From Lachnospiraceae bacterium (lineage in GTDB: Bacteria > Bacillota_A > Clostridia > Lachnospirales > Lachnospiraceae): DNA of 7,712 nt. The notes beneath the pieces are model-generated. The model was given only the letters and a program-made list of their open reading frames with translations. It was not told the origin of the DNA and made no database searches. Of the stretch, positions 1 through 5,961 are shown one piece after another. Every line of letters starts with the position of its first letter. Positions within the stretch are counted from its first letter, which is position 1. The stretch covers positions 1 through 7,712 of the forward strand of contig JAILPG010000194.1 of NCBI GenBank assembly GCA_024699595.1, read 5' to 3'. The position numbers and the translations under genes are program-made.

Positions 1-1
1 C

Positions 2-274
2 GGCATCACAACCTATCCTCAGATGATCGGTTCCGTACAGGAGACCAACGGTCCCTGGTTCCCGATGTATTCATTCTCAAACAACTTCACAACAGAGACA
101 CCCGGTGGTGTAGCATGGGCGAAGATGGGCGAGACCAAGCATGAGTGGCTTCCCAAGGTTGTTATGGCTGATGACTTCGAGAAGGGCTGGAGCGAGTACA
201 TGGATGCTTACAATGCATGCAAGCCTGAAGATTTCTTAGCTGAGATGCAGGAGATCTTAGACACCTTCAAGTAA
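2..274 (+). CDS. ABC transporter extracellular solute-binding protein, C-terminal part (5' end outside window)
   Basis: Only the last 90 codons are present; the reading frame is open from base 2 to the TAA at 272-274. The protein would be a lipoprotein that binds a sugar oligomer outside the membrane and delivers it to the permease pair encoded just downstream. The visible part ends in an amphipathic helical tail (EKGWSEYMDAYNACKPEDFL, then EMQEILDTFK), typical of the C-terminal helices of large family-1 binding proteins such as LplA/YtcQ. The stretch with GGVAWAKMGETKHEW resembles the substrate-lobe closing region. The assignment rests on this fold-like tail and, more strongly, on the gene order binding protein - LplB-type permease - YtcP-type permease. 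The ligand cannot be read from the fragment. The stop codon lies inside the first copy of an inverted repeat (265-279), so the end of the message is probably folded. Confidence 0.8.
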   Translation, partial: GITTYPQMIGSVQETNGPWFPMYSFSNNFTTETPGGVAWAKMGETKHEWLPKVVMADDFEKGWSEYMDAYNACKPEDFLAEMQEILDTFK

Positions 275-353
275 TCCGCAAGTAAATCTATTTAAACCGC
301 TATTATATGTAAGCGGATTACTTGAAGCTATAATGATATGCGCAGTAATCCGC
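265..353. repeat. Three alternating copies of AGTAATCCGC after the binding-protein gene
   Basis: AGTAATCCGC occurs at 270-279 (+), inverted at 313-322, and again at 344-353 (+). Copies 1 and 2 extend to a perfect 15-bp inverted repeat (265-279 with 313-327, loop 33 nt) that includes the last two sense codons and the stop of the binding-protein gene. Copies 2 and 3 form a 10-bp inverted repeat (loop 21 nt). The two hairpins share copy 2, so they exclude one another. A TATAAT at 329-334 lies at the centre of the second repeat. Possible roles are a 3'-end stabiliser of the binding-protein mRNA, an RNA switch placed before the terminator at 378-415, or an operator around an internal promoter. Only the repeats are observed; the roles are inference. 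Confidence 0.75.
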
Positions 354-377
354 AAGCAATAAAGATTTAAGGATATA

Positions 378-415
378 GGGCAGCAACGTGCGACAACATT
401 GTTGCTGCCCTTTTT
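378..415 (+). terminator. Intrinsic terminator/attenuator between binding-protein and permease genes
   Basis: A perfect 10-bp stem, GGGCAGCAAC (378-387) with GTTGCTGCCC (401-410), and a 13-nt loop are followed at once by five T (411-415). Because the permease genes follow without a convincing full promoter, it probably acts as a partial terminator that keeps the binding protein in excess over the membrane components, a common arrangement in sugar ABC operons. A weak CAACATTGTTG palindrome in the loop side could compete with the stem. Confidence 0.8.
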
Positions 416-441
416 CTGAAAAAATACAGGAGTGGACGGTT

Positions 442-1383
442 ATGGCCCGAAATAAAACTGAAGCAACAAAGGGGAAAAAGATAACCTTAAAGGAAATCAA
501 AAACCAGAGTTTCCTTATGATCGTATCCGCAGCTGTCGTCATATACGGCATAATATTCTATTACTGGCCGCTGACCGGCTGGATCATGGCTTTCCAGAAT
601 TACAAGCCCAAGAACGGTCTCTTCGGTTCCAAGTTCGTGGGACTTGATAAGTTTAAATTCCTCTTTGAGGATGCAGTATTCATAAAGGTTATCAGAAACA
701 CATTTGCGATGGGCGTGATCAATCTCGTCTCATCGACCATCATGGCTGTTTTATTTGCCATTATCTTAAATGAGGTAAGGAGAGTATGGATCAAGAAACC
801 TATCCAGACGATCTCTTATATGCCTCACTTTCTGTCATGGATAGTAGTTACCGGTATACTCCATGTTTCGCTTTCTTCAACCGGTATCATCAACGATCTT
901 TTATTAAGATTCGGATTTATTAAACAGGCGATCAACTTCTTCGCATTTCCCAAGTACTTCTGGCCGATAGTTGCTTTTGCCAACTGCTGGAAGGAGACAG
1001 GATGGAATGCGATCATCTATCTGGCAGCCATCACATCCATAGACCCCGCCCTCTATGAGGCGGCTTCCATCGATGGCGCAGACAGACTGCAGAAGATCAG
1101 ATATATCACGCTTCCCGGTATCAAGCCCACATTCCTCATACTGCTCCTCATGAATGTCGGAAATGTGTTAAACGCCGGATTCGAAGTACAGTACCTGCTC
1201 GGTAACGGTCTGGTACAGTCTGTATCACAAACGATCGATATCTACGTACTCAAATGGGGTATCTCACAGAACGACTACTCACTCGGTACCGCAGCCGGAT
1301 TGTTTAAGAGTGCGGTAAGTATAGCACTTATCGTTATCGCCAATTCTATCGCTAAGAGACACGGCGAGCAGAGGCTGTTCTAG
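442..1383 (+). CDS. Carbohydrate ABC transporter permease 1, LplB/YteP-like
   Basis: This 313-residue inner-membrane subunit of a CUT1-type oligosaccharide importer pairs with the next gene's product to form the translocation channel. About six membrane segments can be seen, near residues 23-43, 87-110, 123-146, 172-198, 229-246 and 281-303. The cytoplasmic EAA loop, which docks the ATPase, is at 206-227 (EAASIDGAD followed by LPGI). The N-terminal YYWPLTGWIMAFQNY region is typical of the LplB/YteP family, which serves polygalacturonan and rhamnogalacturonan-type sugars in Bacillus. The ATG at 442 is chosen because AGGAG (428-432) lies 9 nt before it. The frame is open further upstream to a GTG at 388, but that stretch is the terminator stem and reads as a cysteine-rich nonsense leader. 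No ATPase gene is seen, so a shared MsmX-like ATPase is expected. The substrate is not determined. Confidence 0.93.
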   Translation: MARNKTEATKGKKITLKEIKNQSFLMIVSAAVVIYGIIFYYWPLTGWIMAFQNYKPKNGLFGSKFVGLDKFKFLFEDAVFIKVIRNTFAMGVINLVSSTIMAVLFAIILNEVRRVWIKKPIQTISYMPHFLSWIVVTGILHVSLSSTGIINDLLLRFGFIKQAINFFAFPKYFWPIVAFANCWKETGWNAIIYLAAITSIDPALYEAASIDGADRLQKIRYITLPGIKPTFLILLLMNVGNVLNAGFEVQYLLGNGLVQSVSQTIDIYVLKWGISQNDYSLGTAAGLFKSAVSIALIVIANSIAKRHGEQRLF

Positions 1384-1399
1384 GAAAGGGGATGACGAA

Positions 1400-2299
1400 A
1401 TGAACGAAAAAGAATACAGAGTCAGAAAACCGGTAAGTGATGTGATCTTTGAGATATTCGTTGTAGTATTTCTGACATTGTTTGTGGTGATCACGCTGTA
1501 TCCCGTAATAAATACGATAGCACTGTCATTTAATGACGGTATAGACGCCGTAAGAGGCGGGATCTATTTATGGCCGAGAAGATTTTCACTTAAGAACTAC
1601 AAGACCGTTTTCGATATGCAGAATATCTGGGTTGGTGCTAAAGTAACCGTTGCCCGTACAGTGCTTGCAACACTTACTTCACTTTTTGCCAATGCGCTGC
1701 TTGCATTTGTGGTAAGCCGTAAGAGATTTCTGTTTAAGAGTCAGCTTTCTCTGTTCTGGGTTATCACGATGTACGTTAACGGCGGTATGATCCCGATATT
1801 CCTGTTATACAAGAACCTGGGACTTACAGGTACCTTCCATGTATACTGGGTACCCGGAATGATAAGTGCCTTCAATATGCTCGTTATGAGGACCTATATG
1901 GAGGGAATACCCGAATCGCTCGAGGAGTCGGCACAGCTTGACGGAGCAGGGTACTTTACGATATTCAAGGATATCATCTCACCTCTGTGTAAGCCCGTGT
2001 ATGCAACGATAGCGCTCTTTATTGCCGTATGGCAGTGGAACTCATGGTTTGATGCAATGCTTTACAACCGTATGAAGACAGAATATACTACACTTCAGTA
2101 TGAGCTGATGAAGCTTCTGTCATCGGTAATGCAGCAGAGCGGAAGCGCAGAGAATGCAAAGAACGGTGCCAACACGATCACACCTGTTACCATCCGTGCC
2201 GCAGCCACCGTTGCAACGATGATGCCTATCATCTGCCTGTACCCGTTCCTACAGAGATACTTCGTTACAGGTCTTACGATCGGCGGTGTCAAAGAGTAA
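1400..2299 (+). CDS. Carbohydrate ABC transporter permease 2, LplC/YtcP-like
   Basis: This 299-residue second channel subunit is encoded 16 bp after the first permease gene and has its own AAAGGGG ribosome binding site (1385-1391), so the two are co-transcribed. Membrane segments are near residues 15-37, 84-105, 114-136, 146-165, 200-218 and 267-284. The EAA-type loop has the variant form ESAQLDGAG (176-184) followed by ISPL. The sequence YVNGGMIPIFLLYKNLGL and the C-terminal YPFLQRYF...GVKE are hallmarks of the YtcP/LplC branch, in which the protein ends just after the last helix. Length and features are complete, with no frameshift. Substrate specificity is set mainly by the binding protein, which is incomplete here; the linked GH43 gene points to an arabinose- or xylose-containing oligosaccharide, by inference. 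Confidence 0.93.
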   Translation: MNEKEYRVRKPVSDVIFEIFVVVFLTLFVVITLYPVINTIALSFNDGIDAVRGGIYLWPRRFSLKNYKTVFDMQNIWVGAKVTVARTVLATLTSLFANALLAFVVSRKRFLFKSQLSLFWVITMYVNGGMIPIFLLYKNLGLTGTFHVYWVPGMISAFNMLVMRTYMEGIPESLEESAQLDGAGYFTIFKDIISPLCKPVYATIALFIAVWQWNSWFDAMLYNRMKTEYTTLQYELMKLLSSVMQQSGSAENAKNGANTITPVTIRAAATVATMMPIICLYPFLQRYFVTGLTIGGVKE

Positions 2300-2306
2300 A
2301 AACCTG

Positions 2307-2345
2307 CCGGCGGGAGTATGAAAGTACCTCCGCCGGTGTTTTGTT
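2307..2345 (+). terminator. Imperfect terminator-like hairpin between permease 2 and GH43 genes
   Basis: CCGGCGG (2307-2313) pairs with CCGCCGG (2330-2336). The stem continues inward through a G-U pair, an A-C mismatch and GTA/TAC to a 6-nt loop (2319-2324). It is followed by TGTTTTGTT. The T tract is broken, so read-through into the glycosidase gene (RBS only 3 nt beyond the tract) is likely; the hairpin may lower its expression or protect the 3' end of the transporter message. Confidence 0.6.
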
Positions 2346-2358
2346 ATAAGGAGAAATT

Positions 2359-3783
2359 ATGAAAAAACAGGCATTTAATCCGTATCTTCCCTCATGGGAG
2401 TACATACCCGACGGAGAACCCTATGTATTCGGAGACAGGGTATATGTGTACGGTTCGCATGATTTTTACAACGGCCACGCCTTCTGTCTCGGTGACTACA
2501 TTTGCTATTCGGCTAAGGTAAACGATCTTTCCGACTGGCGTTACGAGGGCGTGATCTATGAGAGAACGGAGGATCCCCTTAACGAAAGAAACAATATGTG
2601 CCTCTACGCACCCGATGTGACCAAAGGCCCTGACGGGAGATATTATCTCTATTATGTCCTTGACAGGGTAAGTATAGTGTCCGTTGCGGTATGCGATGAG
2701 CCTGCCGGAAAATATAAGTTCTACGGTTATGTTCATTATGAGGACGGTATTAGACTTGGGGAAAAAGAAGGGGATGAGCCACAGTTTGATCCGGGAGTCC
2801 TTACGGAAGGTGATGTAACCTACCTTTATACGGGTTTCTGCGCAAGAGGAGACAAGTCAAGACACGGCGCGATGTGTACCGTGCTCGATAAAGACATGCT
2901 GACCATAAAAAAGGCTCCCGTTTTTGTCGCTCCCGGCGTTGAATATGCCGAGGAATGGGATGAAAAAACGGGTAAGAAGCCCGGGTTTGAGGGACACGCC
3001 TTCTTCGAGGCTCCTTCAATCAGAAAGAGAAACGGACTGTATTATTTTATCTACTCATCTACACTTATGCATGAGCTGTGCTATGCGGTAAGCAGATATC
3101 CCGACAAAGACTTTGAGTACGGCGGCGTGATCGTAAGCAATACCGATGTCGGTATCGGCAGTTACAAGGAGGCTGACCGTCCTGTTGCATACGGCGGGAA
3201 CAATCACGGCAGCATAGTGGAGATAGAGGGAGAGTGGTACATCTTTTACCACAGACAGACGAACGGTACCTGGTATTCGAGACAGGGCTGCGCCGAGAGG
3301 ATATCCTTTGACGCAGAGGGAAAGATAGCTCAGGTAAAAATGAGCTCCTGCGGCTTAAACGGCGGGCCGCTTGCGGGGAAGGGAAAATATCCCGCATATA
3401 TCGCCTGCAATCTCTTCAAAAAAGACATGGAGCTGTATGCTGACGAGAAGCAGCCCCGTATCGTGCAGGAAGGAAGAGACGGCGACGAAAATCCGGGATA
3501 TATTGAAAACATGGAGGATACGACCACTGCAGGCTTTAAATCCTTTGACTGTAAGGGCGTAAAGAGTATCATCTTAAGTGTAAGGGGATATATTACCGGC
3601 GAGTTTGAGATAAGGGATGAGATCGACGGCCCCGTTATCGGAAGGTGCGGGCAGGTCGAGCATTCCACCATTTGGGAGCCTTATGAGATCCCGGTAAACC
3701 TGCCTGACGGCGTGCATGACATATATGTGACATATACGGGACCGGGAAAGGCGATGCTTGGATCGATCGAATTTGTGTGTTAA
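2359..3783 (+). CDS. Family 43 glycoside hydrolase with C-terminal CBM6-like domain, probably cytoplasmic
   Basis: This 474-residue enzyme is likely an alpha-L-arabinofuranosidase and/or beta-xylosidase acting on imported oligosaccharides. The five-bladed propeller spans about residues 5-340. The GH43 triad is recognisable: base Asp18 in YIPDGEP, pKa-modulating Asp86 in YAPDV, and general acid Glu217 in FFEAPS. His283 in GGNNHGS matches the metal/active-site histidine, followed by the family's WYIFYHRQ strand. Residues about 365-474 look like a CBM6-type beta-sandwich (AGFKSFDC, SVRGYITGEFEIRDE, GVHDIYVTYTGPG), a common companion of GH43. There is no signal peptide: the N-terminus is MKKQAFNPYLPSW, directly into the catalytic domain. 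AAGGAG (2348-2353) lies 5 nt before the ATG. Position behind the transporter genes supports intracellular trimming of the transported sugar. The subfamily and true substrate cannot be decided from sequence alone. Confidence 0.9.
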   Translation: MKKQAFNPYLPSWEYIPDGEPYVFGDRVYVYGSHDFYNGHAFCLGDYICYSAKVNDLSDWRYEGVIYERTEDPLNERNNMCLYAPDVTKGPDGRYYLYYVLDRVSIVSVAVCDEPAGKYKFYGYVHYEDGIRLGEKEGDEPQFDPGVLTEGDVTYLYTGFCARGDKSRHGAMCTVLDKDMLTIKKAPVFVAPGVEYAEEWDEKTGKKPGFEGHAFFEAPSIRKRNGLYYFIYSSTLMHELCYAVSRYPDKDFEYGGVIVSNTDVGIGSYKEADRPVAYGGNNHGSIVEIEGEWYIFYHRQTNGTWYSRQGCAERISFDAEGKIAQVKMSSCGLNGGPLAGKGKYPAYIACNLFKKDMELYADEKQPRIVQEGRDGDENPGYIENMEDTTTAGFKSFDCKGVKSIILSVRGYITGEFEIRDEIDGPVIGRCGQVEHSTIWEPYEIPVNLPDGVHDIYVTYTGPGKAMLGSIEFVC

Positions 3784-3818
3784 AAAGACACGGAAATGTT
3801 TCATCAGGTAATACAGAT

Positions 3819-3865
3819 AAAAAAAGCAGGCGGATGTGAGATCATATCACTCCGCCTGCTTTTTT
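3819..3865. terminator. Bidirectional intrinsic terminator between convergent genes
   Basis: A7 plus GCAGGCGGA (3819-3834) pairs with TCCGCCTGC plus T6 (3851-3865), giving a long stem with a T tract on both strands. An inner GTGA/TCAC stem (3836-3839 with 3847-3850) tightens the loop. It ends the sugar operon from the left and the DUF975 gene from the right. Confidence 0.93.
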
Positions 3866-3929
3866 AATCAATTGCTTTGTATGTCCCGCAAAGCTGTCTC
3901 AGGCCTGCAGGAAGCTTTATCCGAAATCT

Positions 3930-4670
3930 TTACTTGTTAAATTTGTCGGAAATATTGTCCACTATGCCGTCTGCAACATTCTCCATCGAATCCGAAGCTT
4001 CGTTTAAGACATCATCGAGAGGAGCAGCCACATTCTCAACAGCTTCAAATACCGTGCCTGACAGATCCGTTCCGTCTCCGCCTGCCTTGATCCTGTGATA
4101 GAAGTTGATCTCAGTAAGGCTTGCATAGGGACCTACATAAAGTGCAGCTAGTCCGCAGGTTATAGCTACGAGTAAGAACCACGGGATGAATGAAAGCATA
4201 AGCACAAAGTAATCCATCTTGCGGCCCATCATCATATCCTTGCTGGCCCTGATGCAGTCCATGGGTTCCATGTCCGGATTCTCGGCAAGGATCAGTAAAG
4301 ACTGTGAATATGCAATCCCCATGATGACTCCGGGTACGATCAGAAGCAGTGACCACAGGAAAGTAAATAATCCTACAAGCAGTGAGGTAACAAGTACCTT
4401 GGGATAATTGTCCTTAAAAGGCTCAAACAGGGTATTGACCGAAGGCTCCTCACCATAGGTAACCCTTAAGCATATAAGCAGCCATCCGAACCCGACTGCG
4501 GGCAGCACCAGCAAAGTAAGTACTACCGAGATGATCCAGGTAATACGTCCGAGTGCGCTGGCAGCAGCTGCGATCAGCATATACACGAGACAGCAGACTA
4601 TGAGGTTTCCTATTTTTCCTTCCATCTGCCGCTTGGCCTGTTCTTTAAGTTCCGCTCTGGTAAAATCCAT
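3930..4670 (-). CDS. DUF975 family integral membrane protein
   Basis: This 246-residue protein has no known biochemical role. DUF975 proteins are multi-pass membrane proteins common in Firmicutes. The N-terminal FTRAELKEQAKRQMEGKIGN matches the conserved family opening. Hydrophobic segments are near residues 22-41, 44-71, 92-129 (with the family IVPG at 111-114) and 153-180. The cytoplasmic-looking SKDMMMGRKMDYF (143-155), then SFIPWFLL and GPYASL (180-185), are also typical. The last about 50 residues form an acidic, amphipathic tail, longer than the family core needs. The start at 4670 is chosen because AAGGGAG (4678-4684) is 7 nt upstream and the family begins here. The open frame continues to an ATG at 4754, but those extra 28 residues do not resemble the family. 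It lies 140 nt downstream of the ketopantoate reductase-like gene on the same strand and ends before the shared terminator. Confidence 0.88.
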   Translation of the reverse strand: MDFTRAELKEQAKRQMEGKIGNLIVCCLVYMLIAAAASALGRITWIISVVLTLLVLPAVGFGWLLICLRVTYGEEPSVNTLFEPFKDNYPKVLVTSLLVGLFTFLWSLLLIVPGVIMGIAYSQSLLILAENPDMEPMDCIRASKDMMMGRKMDYFVLMLSFIPWFLLVAITCGLAALYVGPYASLTEINFYHRIKAGGDGTDLSGTVFEAVENVAAPLDDVLNEASDSMENVADGIVDNISDKFNK

Positions 4671-4757
4671 TATTATTCTCCCTTCTGTAATTATATATGA
4701 ACCGTCATTGCCGGTACGGACCGCCCCGTTGTATACGGCAATTTTCATACTCATATC

Positions 4758-4786
4758 AGTATATCAGAAAACCCCGTGTTTTGGAA
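4758..4786 (-). promoter_or_regulatory. Possible sigma-A promoter for the DUF975 gene
   Basis: Read on the - strand, TTCCAA (4781-4786), a 17-nt spacer and TGA-TATACT (-10 at 4758-4763 with an extended TG) give a start near 4751 and an 80-nt leader. The -35 matches only 3 of 6 bases. A second TATAAT lies nearer the gene but leaves almost no leader and has no -35. Confidence 0.45.
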
Positions 4787-4810
4787 GAAAAACTATGGCA
4801 CGGTTACTGA

Positions 4811-5737
4811 TCACAGTCCCTTTTCTTTCAGGAAATCTGCGATCTTTGAGTATTCGGGGGCGCTTGTCTTATATTTTTCCGAAAGTCTTACCACTTCATA
4901 GATAAGACCGTCGATCTCCGAGGCATGGCCTGCGGCCACATCTCTTTGCAGAGAGGTTGTGGCACCTGCGGATAGTCCGTCTAAGATCTTCAGATTACGC
5001 TCTGCGATATCCTCTTTAAAATCAATATCCATGGCATGCGCGAGCTCATCCACCTCTTTTATAAGCTTTACAAAGCAGTCCCTGATCTCACCGGGCTTCT
5101 GTATATCGCCTGCCGGAACGTTATAATAAAGCCCGCAGGCACCCTGAGGCGAGACATAGGAAAACTTGAGCAGGGCATCGCGAGCTATATTATCTGAAAG
5201 GATCCCGAGGATCCCGCTCTTGTTAAGATCAGCTTCGATCTCCTTAAGCTCATCCCTGTAGTCTGAGGGAGTCCTTACTCCGAAAATGACACGCAGGATG
5301 TCACCGTTCATCTGTATGACGCCGGGCTCTTTTATCTGTGCTGCCACATAGATGCAGCCGTCCGTTACAAGGGAATCGGGAAATTCGGGTTTAAGCTTTC
5401 CTCCCGTACCGAAGATATTAAGGATGGGGATGATGATCGTGTTTTTGCAGGCGATATTTTTAAGCGCCGGAACGACCTGATCCAGAGAATATCCTTTAAC
5501 GCACAGAAGGATCACGTCGGGCTTTTCACCGCTTTTTTCATATTCTTCAAGTGTAGCCGCCTTCGCGGGAGATATCGTAAACTCATCTGCGGGGCGGATG
5601 ACCCTGAGGCCGTTTTCCCTTATAGCCTTAAGATGATCGCCTCTGGCGATGAAGGTCACATCAAATCCTTCCCTTGCAAGATAGGCACCAACAGGACCGC
5701 CGGTGCCGCCTGTTCCCACGATCAGATATTTTCTCAT
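4811..5737 (-). CDS. Ketopantoate reductase (PanE/ApbA) superfamily oxidoreductase, substrate uncertain
   Basis: This 308-residue soluble NAD(P)H-dependent 2-hydroxy/2-keto acid oxidoreductase is of normal length for the family. The N-terminal Rossmann fold carries the glycine motif GTGGTGG (8-14; usual family form GAGAIG), with Arg32 after the second strand, which favours NADPH. VKGYSLDQ (80-87, Lys81) and Asn107 match the conserved Lys and Asn around the cofactor. The catalytic Lys191 is present in LLKFSYVSPQ, but the Asn expected four residues later, which binds ketopantoate in E. coli PanE, is Val195. The C-terminal SLQRDVAAGHASEIDGL (262-278, Glu274) is the family's signature helix. The start at 5737 has AGGAGG (5744-5749) 6 nt upstream; the frame runs on to 5857 without similarity. 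No pantothenate genes are nearby, so the substrate may differ from ketopantoate. Confidence 0.85.
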   Translation of the reverse strand: MRKYLIVGTGGTGGPVGAYLAREGFDVTFIARGDHLKAIRENGLRVIRPADEFTISPAKAATLEEYEKSGEKPDVILLCVKGYSLDQVVPALKNIACKNTIIIPILNIFGTGGKLKPEFPDSLVTDGCIYVAAQIKEPGVIQMNGDILRVIFGVRTPSDYRDELKEIEADLNKSGILGILSDNIARDALLKFSYVSPQGACGLYYNVPAGDIQKPGEIRDCFVKLIKEVDELAHAMDIDFKEDIAERNLKILDGLSAGATTSLQRDVAAGHASEIDGLIYEVVRLSEKYKTSAPEYSKIADFLKEKGL

Positions 5738-5791
5738 GTCTTTCCTCCTGTTGTTTAATACGTACGAAATGTTAATACTCTGCAGTAATGA

Positions 5792-5807
5792 CCGGGGAAA
5801 GCCCCGG
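5792..5807 (-). other. GC-rich hairpin in leader of the ketopantoate reductase-like gene
   Basis: CCGGGG (5792-5797) and CCCCGG (5802-5807) form a perfect 6-bp stem with a 4-nt loop, about 55 nt before the - strand start codon. No T tract follows on either strand, so it is not a plain terminator. It may stabilise the leader or be incidental. Confidence 0.5.
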
Positions 5808-5822
5808 AGTCTTATGTTTAAG

Positions 5823-5831
5823 ATTTTACCA
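5823..5831 (-). promoter_or_regulatory. Possible extended -10 promoter for the ketopantoate reductase-like gene
   Basis: On the - strand TGG-TAAAAT is an extended -10 element. The hexamer 17 nt upstream (AGCAGG) does not resemble a -35. Start would be near 5816, giving a leader of about 80 nt that contains the GC hairpin. Confidence 0.4.
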
Positions 5832-5852
5832 TAATCTTTGTATTTCCTGCTA

Positions 5853-5880
5853 TTCAAATCAGGTCGGAAAATGGTAAAAT
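5853..5880 (+). promoter_or_regulatory. Likely promoter of the HD-GYP gene
   Basis: TTCAAA (5853-5858; 4 of 6 to consensus), a 16-nt spacer and TGG-TAAAAT (-10 at 5875-5880) predict a start near 5887 and a leader of about 75 nt before the ATG at 5962. Confidence 0.6.
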
Positions 5881-5940
5881 CAGATAAGGGACAGATGTTA
5901 TAAATGATGTTGCGTCCGGCTGCTTTTAACCTGCGGCCTG

Positions 5941-5961
5941 TTATGCGGGGGGCATAATATT
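5941..5961 (+). promoter_or_regulatory. Unusual ribosome binding site: G6 run in the loop of a small hairpin
   Basis: TTATGC (5941-5946) and GCATAA (5952-5957) can pair, leaving GGGGG as the loop. The G run (5947-5952) is the only Shine-Dalgarno-like element before the ATG at 5962, 9 nt away. It differs from the AGGAG sites of the neighbouring genes, which suggests weak or controlled translation; this is inference. Confidence 0.45.

Larger units (their letters stand above)
5822..5881. repeat. 11-bp inverted repeat spanning two divergent -10 elements
   Basis: GATTTTACCAT (5822-5832) and ATGGTAAAATC (5871-5881) are perfect reverse complements 38 bp apart. Each arm reads TGG-TAAAAT outward, an extended -10, so the repeat is either a mirror pair of promoters or an operator that overlaps both. 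Confidence 0.75.

Noticed and set aside
388..441. Upstream extension of the first permease gene to a GTG at 388
   Set aside because: The extra 18 codons are the loop and 3' arm of the terminator hairpin; the ATG at 442 has a proper AGGAG site and fits the family N-terminus.
3065..3397. 110-codon Arg/Ser-rich frame on the - strand inside the GH43 gene
   Set aside because: The composition is typical of an antisense shadow, and the + strand frame contains the conserved GH43 residues.
4671..4754. Longer start for the DUF975 protein at 4754
   Set aside because: The added 28 residues have no similarity to the family opening, and the AAGGGAG site belongs to the ATG at 4670.
5738..5857. Longer start for the ketopantoate reductase-like protein at 5857
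   Set aside because: It would put 40 residues before the Rossmann strand and run through the GC hairpin and promoter region; AGGAGG lies 6 nt before the ATG at 5737.
5882..5961. c-di-GMP riboswitch in the leader of the HD-GYP gene
   Set aside because: The leader is only about 75 nt and lacks the conserved GEMM-type core sequences and tetraloop-receptor layout.
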